Below are positions 43,132 to 52,618 of a stretch of 64,000 nt of DNA, piece after piece. This stretch comes from Candidatus Saccharibacteria bacterium UBA1932 (lineage in GTDB: Bacteria > Patescibacteriota > Saccharimonadia > Saccharimonadales > Saccharimonadaceae): contig DDFI01000004.1 in assembly GCA_002337095.1 (NCBI GenBank), forward strand, positions 12,670 to 76,669, in the 5' to 3' direction. Position 1 is the stretch's first letter, and every line of letters starts with the position of its first letter. A program made the position numbers and the translations under genes. The notes below the pieces were generated by a model. It was not told where the DNA came from. It searched no databases and saw only the letters and a list, made by a program, of their open reading frames with translations.

Positions 43132-43220
43132 CAGCGCGTCGGCGGTCGCGGCGCCGGTGGTGGCGCTCGTGGTGGGGGTGGTGTGGTGCCCGATCCCGGC
43201 GATCTAGAGCCCGTCCGCTA
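41846..43220. mobile_element. GC-rich integrated remnant at tRNA-Ala
   Basis: From the tRNA 3' end to about 43220 base composition is sharply higher in G+C than on either side. It contains only the deleted recombinase. The right boundary is judged from composition, since no copy of the tRNA end was found. Confidence 0.6.
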
Positions 43221-43317
43221 TAAAGAACGCACCCCAGAGGAACAGCGAGCTCTACCGTACATGGCGCTGCTGGCGATCCGTGAGACAAACAAATATGATG
43301 GTCCGCTGTTGGAGTGA
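43201..43317 (+). pseudogene. 3' end of an interrupted gene
   Basis: An open frame without a start reads EPVRYKERTPEEQRALPYM, then ALLAIRETNKYDGPLLE, and a stop. Composition drops to the chromosomal level here. Probably the tail of a gene whose 5' part was replaced by the GC-rich insertion. Family not recognised. Confidence 0.4.
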
Positions 43318-43467
43318 CGGTATTGAGTGGGCCGAAAGTTACTCTCTAGACTTATATATTCAGTAAATGTACACCTAATCATCCTGGGCCTTTGTTTGAT
43401 AAAAATACATAAATGTGCTAGAATATAACTAAGGAAGGTCTCGCAAAAAGTAGAGACCGTTATTTTT
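43318..43467 (+). promoter_or_regulatory. typA upstream region
   Basis: Contains a TTTGAT...TATAAC-like promoter and a hairpin GGTCTC...GAGACC followed by TTATTTTT at about 43437-43467, abutting the ATG; it may act as an attenuator or sequester the start. AAGGAAGG lies before the hairpin. Confidence 0.4.
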
Positions 43468-45297
43468 ATGAATGACCCAAAATACATTCGAAACATTGCG
43501 ATTATTGCGCACGTCGACCATGGCAAGACGACGATGCTTGATGGTTTGCTCAAACAGTCCAAGACATTTCGCGATAATCAAGCCGAAATGAGCCAAGAGC
43601 TAATCATGGATAGTGGCGACCAAGAGCACGAGCGCGGTATTACGATCACGGCCAAACAAACATCGATTTACTACAATGATTACAAAATTAATATCATCGA
43701 TACGCCTGGGCACGCGGATTTTAGCGGTGAGGTGGAGCGCACGCTCAACATGGCCGATGGCGTGCTGCTGATTGTTGATGCCCAAGAAGGCCCGATGCCG
43801 CAGACGAAGTTTGTGCTGTCAAAAGCACTGGAGCTCGGCCTCAAACCGGTGGTAGTGATGAACAAAATTGACAAGCCAGCGCGTCGCGTCGACGAGGTTA
43901 AAAACGAGCTCGACGATCTGTTCCTGGAGCTGGCGACCGATGACGACCAGCTGCATTACCCCGTGTATTATGCAATTGGCCGCGAGGGCAAAGCCTGGCG
44001 CGAAATGCCCGGCGATGCTAGCGAAGACGCTGATCTTACGCCGATTTTTGAGGCGATTATCGCGGATATTCCGGCGCCGATCGCCAATGTGGATGGGCCG
44101 CTACAGCTGCTTGTGACGTCGCTTCAGTATGATTCATTCTTGGGCAAATACGCGATTGGGCGGATTTCGCGCGGGGTTGCTGCGCGTGGGCAGGCGGTGA
44201 CGCTGATTAAGCGCGATGGTACCGAAATCGCCGCGCGCATCGACAAGATATTTGGCTATCGTGGCCTGCAGCGTGAGGAAGTGGAGCAGGCGATTGCCGG
44301 TGATATCGCGGCCCTTGTGGGTGTGACGGCGGCAGAAATCGGCGAAACAATTGCCGACAAGGACGCGCCCGAAGCACTGCCCACGATCGACATCGAAGCA
44401 CCAACGCTCAGCATGTATCTGGGGCCAAATACTGGGCCGTTTAAGGGCAAAGAGGGTGAATTTACCACTAGTCGACAGATTGGCGATCGCTTGAAACGTG
44501 AGCTTGAGACAAATGTCAGCCTGCGCGTCGCCGACAACGGCATTGGCTACACCGTCAGCGGCCGCGGCGAGTTGCACCTGAGTGTACTGATCGAAGCAAT
44601 GCGCCGCGAGGGCTATGAGTTTGAGGTGGGGCGCCCACAGGTGGTAACGATCGAAGAGGGTGGTGTCACTAAGGAGCCTGTCGAAGAGCTGGTGATCGAG
44701 ATCGGCGGCGAATTTGTCGGCGTGGTTAGCCAAGCGCTCGGTGCGCGCCGTGCGACACTTGTTCGCCAGGAGCAAACTTCGAGTGGCGCAACGCGGATCA
44801 CTTACATTCTGCCGACTCGTGCGCTGATTGGCCTGCGCAATGAATTATTGACTGACACCAAAGGCACTGTCATTATGAACACTCTGCCGCATGGCTACGA
44901 GCCGCTCGGCAGCAAGCTGCCAAAAACGCGTAATGGCGTATTGATCGCGTTCGAGACCGGCACCACTACGCCGTATGCGTTGCAGGCTGCTGAGGCGCGC
45001 GGCGAACTATTCGTCGGCCCGGCTGTCGAGGTATATAGCGGCATGATCGTTGGCCAATATAATCGCCAGGATGATCTGGAGCTGAATGTTTGCAAGGCCA
45101 AACACCTGACAAACATGCGTTCCAAATCATCAGATGGCACAGTGCAATTGACGCCGCATACTCAGCTGAGCCTTGAGCAATGCATTGATTTTATCGAGGA
45201 TGATGAATTGCTCGAAGTCACGCCAAAAAGCCTGCGACTACGCAAGCGCTACCTCGACGCCAACGAGCGCAAACGCCACCAAAAAACCGCTATCTAA
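43468..45297 (+). CDS. typA: Ribosome-associated GTPase TypA/BipA
   Basis: 609 residues of the translational GTPase family. G1 AHVDHGKTT (residues 12-20), G2 region ERGITI, G3 DTPGH, G4 NKID, then EF-G-like domains III and V and the BipA-specific C-terminus (TNMRSKSSDGTVQLTPHTQL). Involved in ribosome assembly and stress adaptation. A normal full-length member. Confidence 0.95.
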   Translation: MNDPKYIRNIAIIAHVDHGKTTMLDGLLKQSKTFRDNQAEMSQELIMDSGDQEHERGITITAKQTSIYYNDYKINIIDTPGHADFSGEVERTLNMADGVLLIVDAQEGPMPQTKFVLSKALELGLKPVVVMNKIDKPARRVDEVKNELDDLFLELATDDDQLHYPVYYAIGREGKAWREMPGDASEDADLTPIFEAIIADIPAPIANVDGPLQLLVTSLQYDSFLGKYAIGRISRGVAARGQAVTLIKRDGTEIAARIDKIFGYRGLQREEVEQAIAGDIAALVGVTAAEIGETIADKDAPEALPTIDIEAPTLSMYLGPNTGPFKGKEGEFTTSRQIGDRLKRELETNVSLRVADNGIGYTVSGRGELHLSVLIEAMRREGYEFEVGRPQVVTIEEGGVTKEPVEELVIEIGGEFVGVVSQALGARRATLVRQEQTSSGATRITYILPTRALIGLRNELLTDTKGTVIMNTLPHGYEPLGSKLPKTRNGVLIAFETGTTTPYALQAAEARGELFVGPAVEVYSGMIVGQYNRQDDLELNVCKAKHLTNMRSKSSDGTVQLTPHTQLSLEQCIDFIEDDELLEVTPKSLRLRKRYLDANERKRHQKTAI

Positions 45298-45348
45298 TCT
45301 ACCATAAGCGTTGAAACGGAGCAGCATAACCACTATAATGTAATAATA

Positions 45349-46950
45349 GTGATCAAAAAATTACTCCCGAAGCAAGCAGCCAACGCCCGCGATCGGCTGA
45401 AATCGGCATTGGTGGCCAGTGCCGGTACGCTTATGCGTGCGCACAAAAGCCCAGACGAGGCGTTTGGTGAGCTGTTTCTCGAGGTGCAGGCACGCAAGAT
45501 CTACCAGGATGGCAAGACATTTGTCGATCTGATTCCGCGTAAGCGCGCTCGCGAGCTACTGAAGGAATACGAAGTGATCAAACATGATCCAAATTTTGAT
45601 TTGCGCGAGTTTGTAAACCGTCATTTTTATGAATTTACTCCTCAATCCCATGATCAGGCCCCTGTGCCCAGGGCCAAAACGGCGCGTCAGCACGTGCGCA
45701 ACCTATGGGGCACGCTTGAGCGGCGCAACCGCATCAATCGCGGATCGCTGATTGCATTGCCGCACAAATATATCGTGCCGGGCGGTCGTTTTGCGGAGCA
45801 ATTCTACTGGGATTCGTATTTTGTGATGCTGGGCCTTGCGGCCGACAGGTACTGGGATATCGTCGCTGGCATGATGAAAAACTACGCCTACATGATCCGC
45901 AAATGGGGCTATATTCCGACGGCAAATCGTACGTATTTGCTGAGCCGTTCGCAGCCGCCATTCCTGTCGCACATGGTGAAATTGCTAGCGAGCGAACGCG
46001 GTCGGCTGCGCACCATGACCGAATACCTGCCAGCGCTGGTGGGCGAATATACATTTTGGATGAAGGGCCGCACGCGGATTGCGAGCGACCCGGATCATCG
46101 AGCCTACGCACGGCTGGTGCAGATGCCTAGCGGCGCCATACTTAATAGGTATTATGATAACAAGACAACACCGCGGCCTGAGTCTCAGCGCGAGGATATC
46201 GAGGTGGCCGAAATTGCCGATAGCGATAATCGCGACAAGCTATTTCTTGATCTGCGGGCTGCTGCTGAAAGTGGCTGGGATTTTAGCTCGCGGTGGTTTC
46301 GCGACCCGCACGAGATCCAGTCGATCCATACGACCGATATCGTGCCTATCGACCTCAACTGCCTGCTGTACCACCTAGAAATGACGCTGGCCGAAGCTTA
46401 TGATTTGCTGAAGCAGCCGCTACTGCGACGTAAATTTATCAAGCGCGCCGAGGTGCGTGCCGAGGCAATTCGGCGCTACATGTGGGATCCACGGGGCAAA
46501 TTCTTCCATGACTATGATTTTCGCCTGGGCAAACGCACGCCCGCGCTCACCCTGGCAGCGGTGTTCCCGCTGTATGTCCGCATCGCAACACCCGAGCAGG
46601 CGCAGGCAGTTGCCGAACGATTGGAGCGGGATTTCTTGCAGGATGCAGGGCTAGTCACCACGCTAGTGCACAACGGCCAGCAGTGGGATTGGCCTAATGG
46701 CTGGGCGCCGCTGCAATGGGTCGCGATCGAGGGGCTGCGCAATTATGGGCATCATGAGCTGGCGGATCGTATCAAAATCCGCTGGCTGCGCGCCTGCGAA
46801 AAAGTCTATGACCGCCACGGCAAAATGATCGAAAAATACAATGTGCTGCGCGCTGGTGACCTGGGTGGTGGTGGTGAATATCAGCTGCAGGATGGGTTTG
46901 GCTGGACAAATGGCGTGTATGCTGCGCTTAAAGACGAGGAGCGCGGATGA
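45349..46950 (+). CDS. Trehalase (GH37)
   Basis: 533 residues. Both trehalase signatures are present: PGGRFAEQFYWDSY (about residue 143) and QQWDWPNGWAP (about 443), with the catalytic Asp in SGWDFSSRWF. Hydrolyses alpha,alpha-trehalose to glucose. No signal peptide, so cytoplasmic. GTG start; TATAAT at 45334-45339 ends 9 bases before it. Overlaps the next gene by four bases (ATGA), so the product glucose/trehalose pathway is shared with two GH13 enzymes. Confidence 0.9.
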   Translation: MIKKLLPKQAANARDRLKSALVASAGTLMRAHKSPDEAFGELFLEVQARKIYQDGKTFVDLIPRKRARELLKEYEVIKHDPNFDLREFVNRHFYEFTPQSHDQAPVPRAKTARQHVRNLWGTLERRNRINRGSLIALPHKYIVPGGRFAEQFYWDSYFVMLGLAADRYWDIVAGMMKNYAYMIRKWGYIPTANRTYLLSRSQPPFLSHMVKLLASERGRLRTMTEYLPALVGEYTFWMKGRTRIASDPDHRAYARLVQMPSGAILNRYYDNKTTPRPESQREDIEVAEIADSDNRDKLFLDLRAAAESGWDFSSRWFRDPHEIQSIHTTDIVPIDLNCLLYHLEMTLAEAYDLLKQPLLRRKFIKRAEVRAEAIRRYMWDPRGKFFHDYDFRLGKRTPALTLAAVFPLYVRIATPEQAQAVAERLERDFLQDAGLVTTLVHNGQQWDWPNGWAPLQWVAIEGLRNYGHHELADRIKIRWLRACEKVYDRHGKMIEKYNVLRAGDLGGGGEYQLQDGFGWTNGVYAALKDEERG

Positions 46951-48605
46951 CCAAATCGTGGCGTGACGTCAATGTCATCTACCAAATATACCCGCGGAGC
47001 TTCAAGGATAGCGATGGTGATGGCGTCGGCGACCTGAGGGGGATTATCGACAAGCTCGATTACCTAAAAGGTGGCCAAGGTGCGCTGGGTGTCGATGCGA
47101 TCTGGATATCGCCATTTTATCCCTCACCAATGGCGGACTTTGGCTATGATGTCAGCAATTACTGCGACGTGCACCCGCTATTTGGCACGCCCGCTGATGC
47201 TCAGAAGCTAATTGCCGAAGCGCATGCCCGCAATATCAAAGTCATGATCGATTTTGTGCCAAATCACACCTCGAACGAGCACCCGTGGTTTGTCGAATCC
47301 GCCAAGTCGCGCGACAATCCGTATCGGGATTTCTATGTGTGGCGCGACCCGCGGCCTGATGGCTCGCCGCCCAACAACTGGCTGAGTATTTTTGGCGGCC
47401 CAGCTTGGGAGCTAGACCCGACCACCGGCCAATACTATCTGCATACGTTCTTGAAAGAGCAGCCTGACTTGGACTGGTCCAACCCCAAGGTACGCTGGGA
47501 GATGCGCAAAGTCTTGAAGTTTTGGTGCGACCTGGGTGTAGATGGAATTCGCGCCGATGCCGTGCGTTGGATCGCCAAGGATCCCGACCTAGCCGACGAC
47601 ATGCCCAACCCGCACTATCGGCCAGATATGGATCCGTTTGATTCGCTTCGCCACAACAAAAGCCGCTACGGCCGCGACCTATTTCGCTACCTCAAAGAGC
47701 TGACGGATGTTATCGAGGAATACCCCGACAGAGTGATGATTTTTGAGGATTATCCTGACGATCTAGAGAGCACGCGCGATCAATATCTGGGGTTCTACAG
47801 TGTCAATCCGCGTGTCAGTATGCCGTTTAATTTTCAGGGCATGTGGGTGGAGTGGAATGCTAAGTCGGTGGCGGAATTTGTGAATGAGTTTCAGGGGATG
47901 CTGCTGCCCGAGCATGTGCCGGTGTATTGTTTTAGCAATCACGACCAAGCGCGGCTGGCGACGCGATTTGGTAAGGATCATGCGCGGCTGGTTGCGGTAC
48001 TGCAGTTTACGCTGCCGGGGCTGCCGGTGATGTACTATGGCGACGAAATCGGTATGGAAAATGGCGAAATTCCGTTTGATCGTATTCAGGATCCGGTGGA
48101 GTTGCGTAAGCGCACCCTTAATCAAGCCCAAGCTGGCATGCCAGTCAGGACTGACCAGGGTATGCATATGGGCCGCGATCCCGAGCGCACGCCGATGCAG
48201 TGGGATAGCAGCAATTTTGCGGGTTTTAGCACGCGCGAGCCATGGCTGCCGGTGACGAGTAATTACCAAACGGTCAATGTTGCAACCGAGCTGGGCGATC
48301 CCGCATCAAACTTAGCGCTGTATCGCACGCTGCTGTATTTGCGCACCCAGCATCCAGTGCTTCGCGACGGGGATTATTTGCAGATCCCCGACAAGCACGA
48401 GGATATTTTTCGTTATCATCGGGTGAATTCCAGCGAAAAGATCGATATTCTGCTGAATTTTTCGGACAACGAAGTAACGGTAGAGGACTGCCGTGGTGAT
48501 ATTATCTGTAGCTCGTATATGTCGTCCAAGCCCGCCCAGGATAGCGACACCATCACTATGCGCCCCAACGAGGGCATTATTGTGCTGCGATCACAGCAGG
48601 CATAG
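46947..48605 (+). CDS. GH13 alpha-glucosidase-type enzyme (first)
   Basis: 552 residues, (beta/alpha)8 alpha-amylase family. Region I DFVPNHTS, nucleophile Asp in GIRADAVRW (about 198-206), acid/base Glu in IFEDYPDD (about 262), region IV FSNHDQ (about 329-334). The start YQIYPRSFKDSDGDGVGDL and overall length suit oligo-1,6-glucosidase/trehalose-6-phosphate hydrolase or amylosucrase-like enzymes of the GH13_17/23/30 type. Cytoplasmic. Translationally coupled to trehalase. Confidence 0.9.
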   Translation: MTKSWRDVNVIYQIYPRSFKDSDGDGVGDLRGIIDKLDYLKGGQGALGVDAIWISPFYPSPMADFGYDVSNYCDVHPLFGTPADAQKLIAEAHARNIKVMIDFVPNHTSNEHPWFVESAKSRDNPYRDFYVWRDPRPDGSPPNNWLSIFGGPAWELDPTTGQYYLHTFLKEQPDLDWSNPKVRWEMRKVLKFWCDLGVDGIRADAVRWIAKDPDLADDMPNPHYRPDMDPFDSLRHNKSRYGRDLFRYLKELTDVIEEYPDRVMIFEDYPDDLESTRDQYLGFYSVNPRVSMPFNFQGMWVEWNAKSVAEFVNEFQGMLLPEHVPVYCFSNHDQARLATRFGKDHARLVAVLQFTLPGLPVMYYGDEIGMENGEIPFDRIQDPVELRKRTLNQAQAGMPVRTDQGMHMGRDPERTPMQWDSSNFAGFSTREPWLPVTSNYQTVNVATELGDPASNLALYRTLLYLRTQHPVLRDGDYLQIPDKHEDIFRYHRVNSSEKIDILLNFSDNEVTVEDCRGDIICSSYMSSKPAQDSDTITMRPNEGIIVLRSQQA

Positions 48606-48647
48606 CCTATGGCCTAAACCACGACCGATATGCTATGATACCAGTAT

Positions 48648-50219
48648 ATGAAAGCATGGTGGGACATAACCGCGCTCTATCAAATATATCCGCGGAGTTT
48701 TCAGGACAGCAACGGCGATGGCACGGGCGATATTCCGGGGATTATTTCGCGGCTCGAATACCTTGTCGATCTCGGGATTGATGCGGTGTGGATTTCGCCG
48801 ATGTATGCCTCGCCGCAGGCCGATTGTGGCTACGATATCAGCGACTATCGCGCGATCGACCCTGTTTTTGGCACGATGGACGACATGGATCGATTGATCG
48901 CAGAAGCCCACGCTCGCGGCCTCAAGATCATGATGGATTATGTGCCAAATCACACCAGTATCGAACACGAATGGTTCCGTCAGGCGCGGCAATCGCGCGA
49001 CAATCCGTATCGGGATTTCTATGTCTGGCGCGATCCGGTCGATGGCCACGAGCCGACCAATTGGATCAGCTTGGCAGGGGGCCGATCCTGGACATTCGAC
49101 GAACCGACGGGGCAATATTATCTGCATTCATTCATGCCCGAGCAGCCCGATCTCAACTGGGACAATCCGCGGGTTCGCGATGCTATGCACGACGTGTTGC
49201 GCTGGTGGTGCGAGCGCGGGATCGATGGATTTCGGGTAGATGCCGAGTGGCCAATCTCTAAGCGCTACGTCGATGATACGGTAAGCGAGCACGGCGATCC
49301 CGATCCCGAGCACTACGGCCACTACCTGCACGACGCCTGCAAAAACGGCCCCCACATGCTGCGTTACATGCGCGAAATGACCGACGTTGTGGCGGCTTAC
49401 CGCGATCGATTCATGGTATTTGAATATTATACCGATGAGAATTTGGGTGAGGAATTACAGGAATATGCTGATATTTTTGCGCTCAATCCACGAGTGGCGT
49501 CGCCGTTTGTATTTGATATGTTTCGACAGCCGTGGCACGCCACTGATCGCAGCCAGCGGATGGCGGCATTGTACGCGCAGTTGCCCCATGGTGCGCGGCC
49601 AGTGCATGCGCTTGGCAATCATGATCAGACGCGTATTGCCAGCCGGTTTGGCGAGGCTGGGGCTCGGGCGCTTGCTGTCATGGAAATGGCGCTGCCGGGC
49701 ATTCCGACCATCTACTACGGCGAGGAAATCGGCATGCGAAATTATCATGTGCCGCGCAGTGCCCTTGCCGATAATTTTGGCGATCATGGTGGTATGGGCG
49801 GTCGCGATCCGGAGCGCACACCCATGCGCTGGGATGATTCCGAACAAGCTGGTTTTACGACCGGCCAGCCTTGGCTGCCGATTGGCTCGCAGCTACGATC
49901 GTGCAATGTCGCCGCTCAGCAGCTAGATCGTAATTCTACCTGGGCGCTCTATCATCATCTGCTGCAATTGCGGCGCGATAATCCCGCGCTACGCCACGGT
50001 GAGTATCAGCCGCTCGATACGACGAGCGGCTATGTGTGGGCATTTGCAGTGAGCCATGGCGGCGAACGCATGGTGGCAGCTATGAATTTTGCCGATCAGC
50101 CACAAATGATCGCACTTGACGATACTGCGCGAGTGATTATTAGCAGCGATCACCATCCGCGGCCGATAGTGCAGGGACATGTGATGCTTGGCGCTTACGA
50201 AGCGATTATTTGCCGGTAG
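48648..50219 (+). CDS. GH13 alpha-glucosidase-type enzyme (second)
   Basis: 523 residues, paralogue of the preceding gene (YQIYPRSFQDSNGDGTGDIP; DYVPNHTS; nucleophile in GFRVDAEW; Glu in VFEYYTDEN; LGNHDQ). TATGAT lies 8 bases before the ATG with no Shine-Dalgarno. The pair probably arose by duplication and may differ in linkage specificity. Its 3' end overlaps the convergent glycosyltransferase gene by 14 bases. Confidence 0.9.
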   Translation: MKAWWDITALYQIYPRSFQDSNGDGTGDIPGIISRLEYLVDLGIDAVWISPMYASPQADCGYDISDYRAIDPVFGTMDDMDRLIAEAHARGLKIMMDYVPNHTSIEHEWFRQARQSRDNPYRDFYVWRDPVDGHEPTNWISLAGGRSWTFDEPTGQYYLHSFMPEQPDLNWDNPRVRDAMHDVLRWWCERGIDGFRVDAEWPISKRYVDDTVSEHGDPDPEHYGHYLHDACKNGPHMLRYMREMTDVVAAYRDRFMVFEYYTDENLGEELQEYADIFALNPRVASPFVFDMFRQPWHATDRSQRMAALYAQLPHGARPVHALGNHDQTRIASRFGEAGARALAVMEMALPGIPTIYYGEEIGMRNYHVPRSALADNFGDHGGMGGRDPERTPMRWDDSEQAGFTTGQPWLPIGSQLRSCNVAAQQLDRNSTWALYHHLLQLRRDNPALRHGEYQPLDTTSGYVWAFAVSHGGERMVAAMNFADQPQMIALDDTARVIISSDHHPRPIVQGHVMLGAYEAIICR

Positions 50220-51423
50220 GTTTGTTGCGTTTTATCGGAGCGATGGCGGCGGTTTTTTTGGCCAGCGGACGCTTGATCTGCGACCATTTGCGTTGCAGGC
50301 TGCGCGCGGCATTCGGGCGGCGAATGCGGCTAGATGGCGGCGTAACAATACGGGTGAGGACTTGGTCGTAGCCGTCAATCATACGCGCCAGTGAGAAGTG
50401 GGCAACTGCGTGCTCGCGGCATTTTTTGCGGCTGAGCTTGGAGAGTTTTTCGATGGCGAGAATCATTTCGGCGCTGTTATCGACGATGTAGCCGCTGACG
50501 CCATCCTGGACAACTTCGGGCACAGAGCCGCGACGAAACGCAATCACCGGTGTGCCGCAAGCGCCGGCCTCGGCCATGGTTAGGCCAAATGGCTCTTCCC
50601 ACTGGATTGGCACCAGTAGCGCCGCCGCGGTCTGGTAATATTTGACCAGCTGGTCGCGGCCCAGCATGCCCAGGAATAATACTTTGTCATCGAGGTAGGG
50701 CTTGACATGCTCGTCGTAATACCACTGGTCGGAGCGCGAGAGCGAGCCCGCGATCAGCAGGCGAACTTTGGCATCGCGCGCTGCCTGAATTGCTTCGCGG
50801 ACGCCTTTTGCGGGCGTAATGCGGCCCGAGAACAACACGTAGTTTTCACGTTCAGGATTTTTTGCTGGTACGAAAAAGTCGGTATCGATGCCGTTATACA
50901 CAGTGCCGGCGTAGTTGAGATCGGGTGCGCCGCGCCGCTGATTGTCAGAGATCGAAATAAAATGTTGGTTTGGTGATGCGTGCGCCTCGATGACTTCGCG
51001 GCGAATCGGATCGATAAAGTCATGCAGTACGTGCACAATTGGCACGCCTGGAAATAGCGGGCACAGCGGCAGGACAGACTCAAAATGATGGAACAGCACC
51101 ACGTCGTACTCGCCGCTCTTTGCACGTTCAAGCATGGTGCGTGCAAGCAATGTGTCGGCAAGGGCAAAGCGATAGTTTTCGAACAGATCCGCGGTGCCCA
51201 CGAGCGCGTCGAGTTCTTTCTGCGAGACTGCAAGTGGTCGCAAGCCGCAGGTTTCGATATTTGTAACGTCGAGATCGGTCCCCTCGGGGCCGTAGAATGT
51301 CACCTTGTGCCCGGCAGCCGTGAGGCCCTCGCCAATACTCCGCGCCACGGTGGCTGGTGAGTAGGCAATATCATTTGGTACAGGGGTGGCCAAAAAGCCG
51401 CGTACCATCATGGCAATTCTCAT
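50206..51423 (-). CDS. Family 4 glycosyltransferase
   Basis: 405 residues, GT-B fold. N-terminal AYSPATVARSIGEGLTAAGH, middle FSGRITPAKGVREAIQAARD, sugar-nucleotide motif EEPFGLTMAEAGACGTPVIA (the E-x7-E pattern). The last about 50 residues are basic (RRPNAARSLQRKWSQIKRPL). Acceptor unknown; could serve cell-surface glycans or an alpha-glucoside. TATAAT on the minus strand (51433-51438) lies 9 bases before the ATG at 51423. Confidence 0.85.
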   Translation of the reverse strand: MRIAMMVRGFLATPVPNDIAYSPATVARSIGEGLTAAGHKVTFYGPEGTDLDVTNIETCGLRPLAVSQKELDALVGTADLFENYRFALADTLLARTMLERAKSGEYDVVLFHHFESVLPLCPLFPGVPIVHVLHDFIDPIRREVIEAHASPNQHFISISDNQRRGAPDLNYAGTVYNGIDTDFFVPAKNPERENYVLFSGRITPAKGVREAIQAARDAKVRLLIAGSLSRSDQWYYDEHVKPYLDDKVLFLGMLGRDQLVKYYQTAAALLVPIQWEEPFGLTMAEAGACGTPVIAFRRGSVPEVVQDGVSGYIVDNSAEMILAIEKLSKLSRKKCREHAVAHFSLARMIDGYDQVLTRIVTPPSSRIRRPNAARSLQRKWSQIKRPLAKKTAAIAPIKRNKPTGK

Positions 51424-51454
51424 GCTGATATCATTATACCACGAACGGGGGTTG

Positions 51455-52618
51455 TTATGAGTTAGGAACGTCCTTCGGCAAAAACCCATCGGGGTGTCTG
51501 AATCCCGCCTCCCATTTGGTGCCCTTGCCGTAGCCGAGATCTTTCATAAGCCGAGTAGGGGCATTGCGGATGTGAAGTGGCACGGGCGCGTCGGGGTAGC
51601 GTGCTGCCAGGGCTTGAGCTTGGTGCATGAGGTCGGTGATTTCGCGCGACTTGTCGCTTCGTGCGAGTGCTGTGGCACAGTGATACAGATTGTAGCTGGC
51701 CTCGGGTAGGCCGACGCGTTCGACCGCCTGAAACGTTGCGACCGCGAGGCTGAGCGCGCCATTGCCCGCGAGGCCAATGTCTTCGCTAGCAAAAATCACC
51801 ATGCGTCGGGCGATAAATTTGGGATCTTCGCCGGCATCAAGCATGCGGCTCAGGTAGTATAGTGTGGCGCGCACATCGCTGCCACGCATGGATTTGATGA
51901 ATGCGCTCACCACGTCGTAATGCATGTCGCCTTTTTTGTCATAGCCTGGCACTTTCTTTTGGGCGGCGGCCTTGACGATATCGGGTGTGACTTTTTGGCC
52001 AAAACTAAGTGCTAGCTCGAGATTACCAAGCGCCACGCGGGCATCGCCGCCCGAGAGCTCGGCCAGGTAATCAAGCGCTTTTGGGGTGACGTTTTTGCTT
52101 TGCTTCGTTTTTTTGAGCGCGCGTTTGAGTATATCGATAATTTCGTCTTTGCTGAGCGGCTGCAGCACCAGCACCCGCGTGCGGCTTAGTAGCGGATTGA
52201 TGATTTCGAAGCTGGGATTCTCGGTCGTCGCACCAATCAGCGTGATAAGACCCGACTCGACGTGTGGCAAAAACGCGTCTTGCTGCGCCTTGTTGAACCG
52301 GTGGATTTCGTCGACGAATAGCACTGTGCGCAGGCCCAGATTCCAGTTTTGGCGGGCATGCTCGATGACTTTTTCGACGTCTTTTTTGCCACTCGTCACA
52401 GCAGATAGTTCAATAAATTCCGCCTCTACTTCACGAGCAATAATCCGCGCCAGGGTCGTCTTGCCAGTACCCGGTGGCCCCCACAATATCAAACTCACCG
52501 GGTCTTTTTGCTTGACAATCCGACGCAAAATTTCGGCGTCGCCAAGCAGATGCGATTGTCCAATTACGTCATCCAAGCTCTCCGGCCTCATTTGCTCCGC
52601 CAGCGGAATACGTGTCAT
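51455..52618 (-). CDS. rarA: AAA ATPase RarA/MgsA
   Basis: 387 residues; replication-fork-associated clamp-loader-like ATPase. N-terminal LAEQMRPESLDDVIGQSHLL, Walker A GPPGTGKTTLAR, Walker B LFVDEIHRFNKAQQDA, sensor 1 IGATTENPSFEI, and the C-terminal tetramerisation region with KSMRGSDVRATLYYLSRML. Overlaps the MFS gene by four bases (ATGA). Confidence 0.93.
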   Translation of the reverse strand: MTRIPLAEQMRPESLDDVIGQSHLLGDAEILRRIVKQKDPVSLILWGPPGTGKTTLARIIAREVEAEFIELSAVTSGKKDVEKVIEHARQNWNLGLRTVLFVDEIHRFNKAQQDAFLPHVESGLITLIGATTENPSFEIINPLLSRTRVLVLQPLSKDEIIDILKRALKKTKQSKNVTPKALDYLAELSGGDARVALGNLELALSFGQKVTPDIVKAAAQKKVPGYDKKGDMHYDVVSAFIKSMRGSDVRATLYYLSRMLDAGEDPKFIARRMVIFASEDIGLAGNGALSLAVATFQAVERVGLPEASYNLYHCATALARSDKSREITDLMHQAQALAARYPDAPVPLHIRNAPTRLMKDLGYGKGTKWEAGFRHPDGFLPKDVPNS

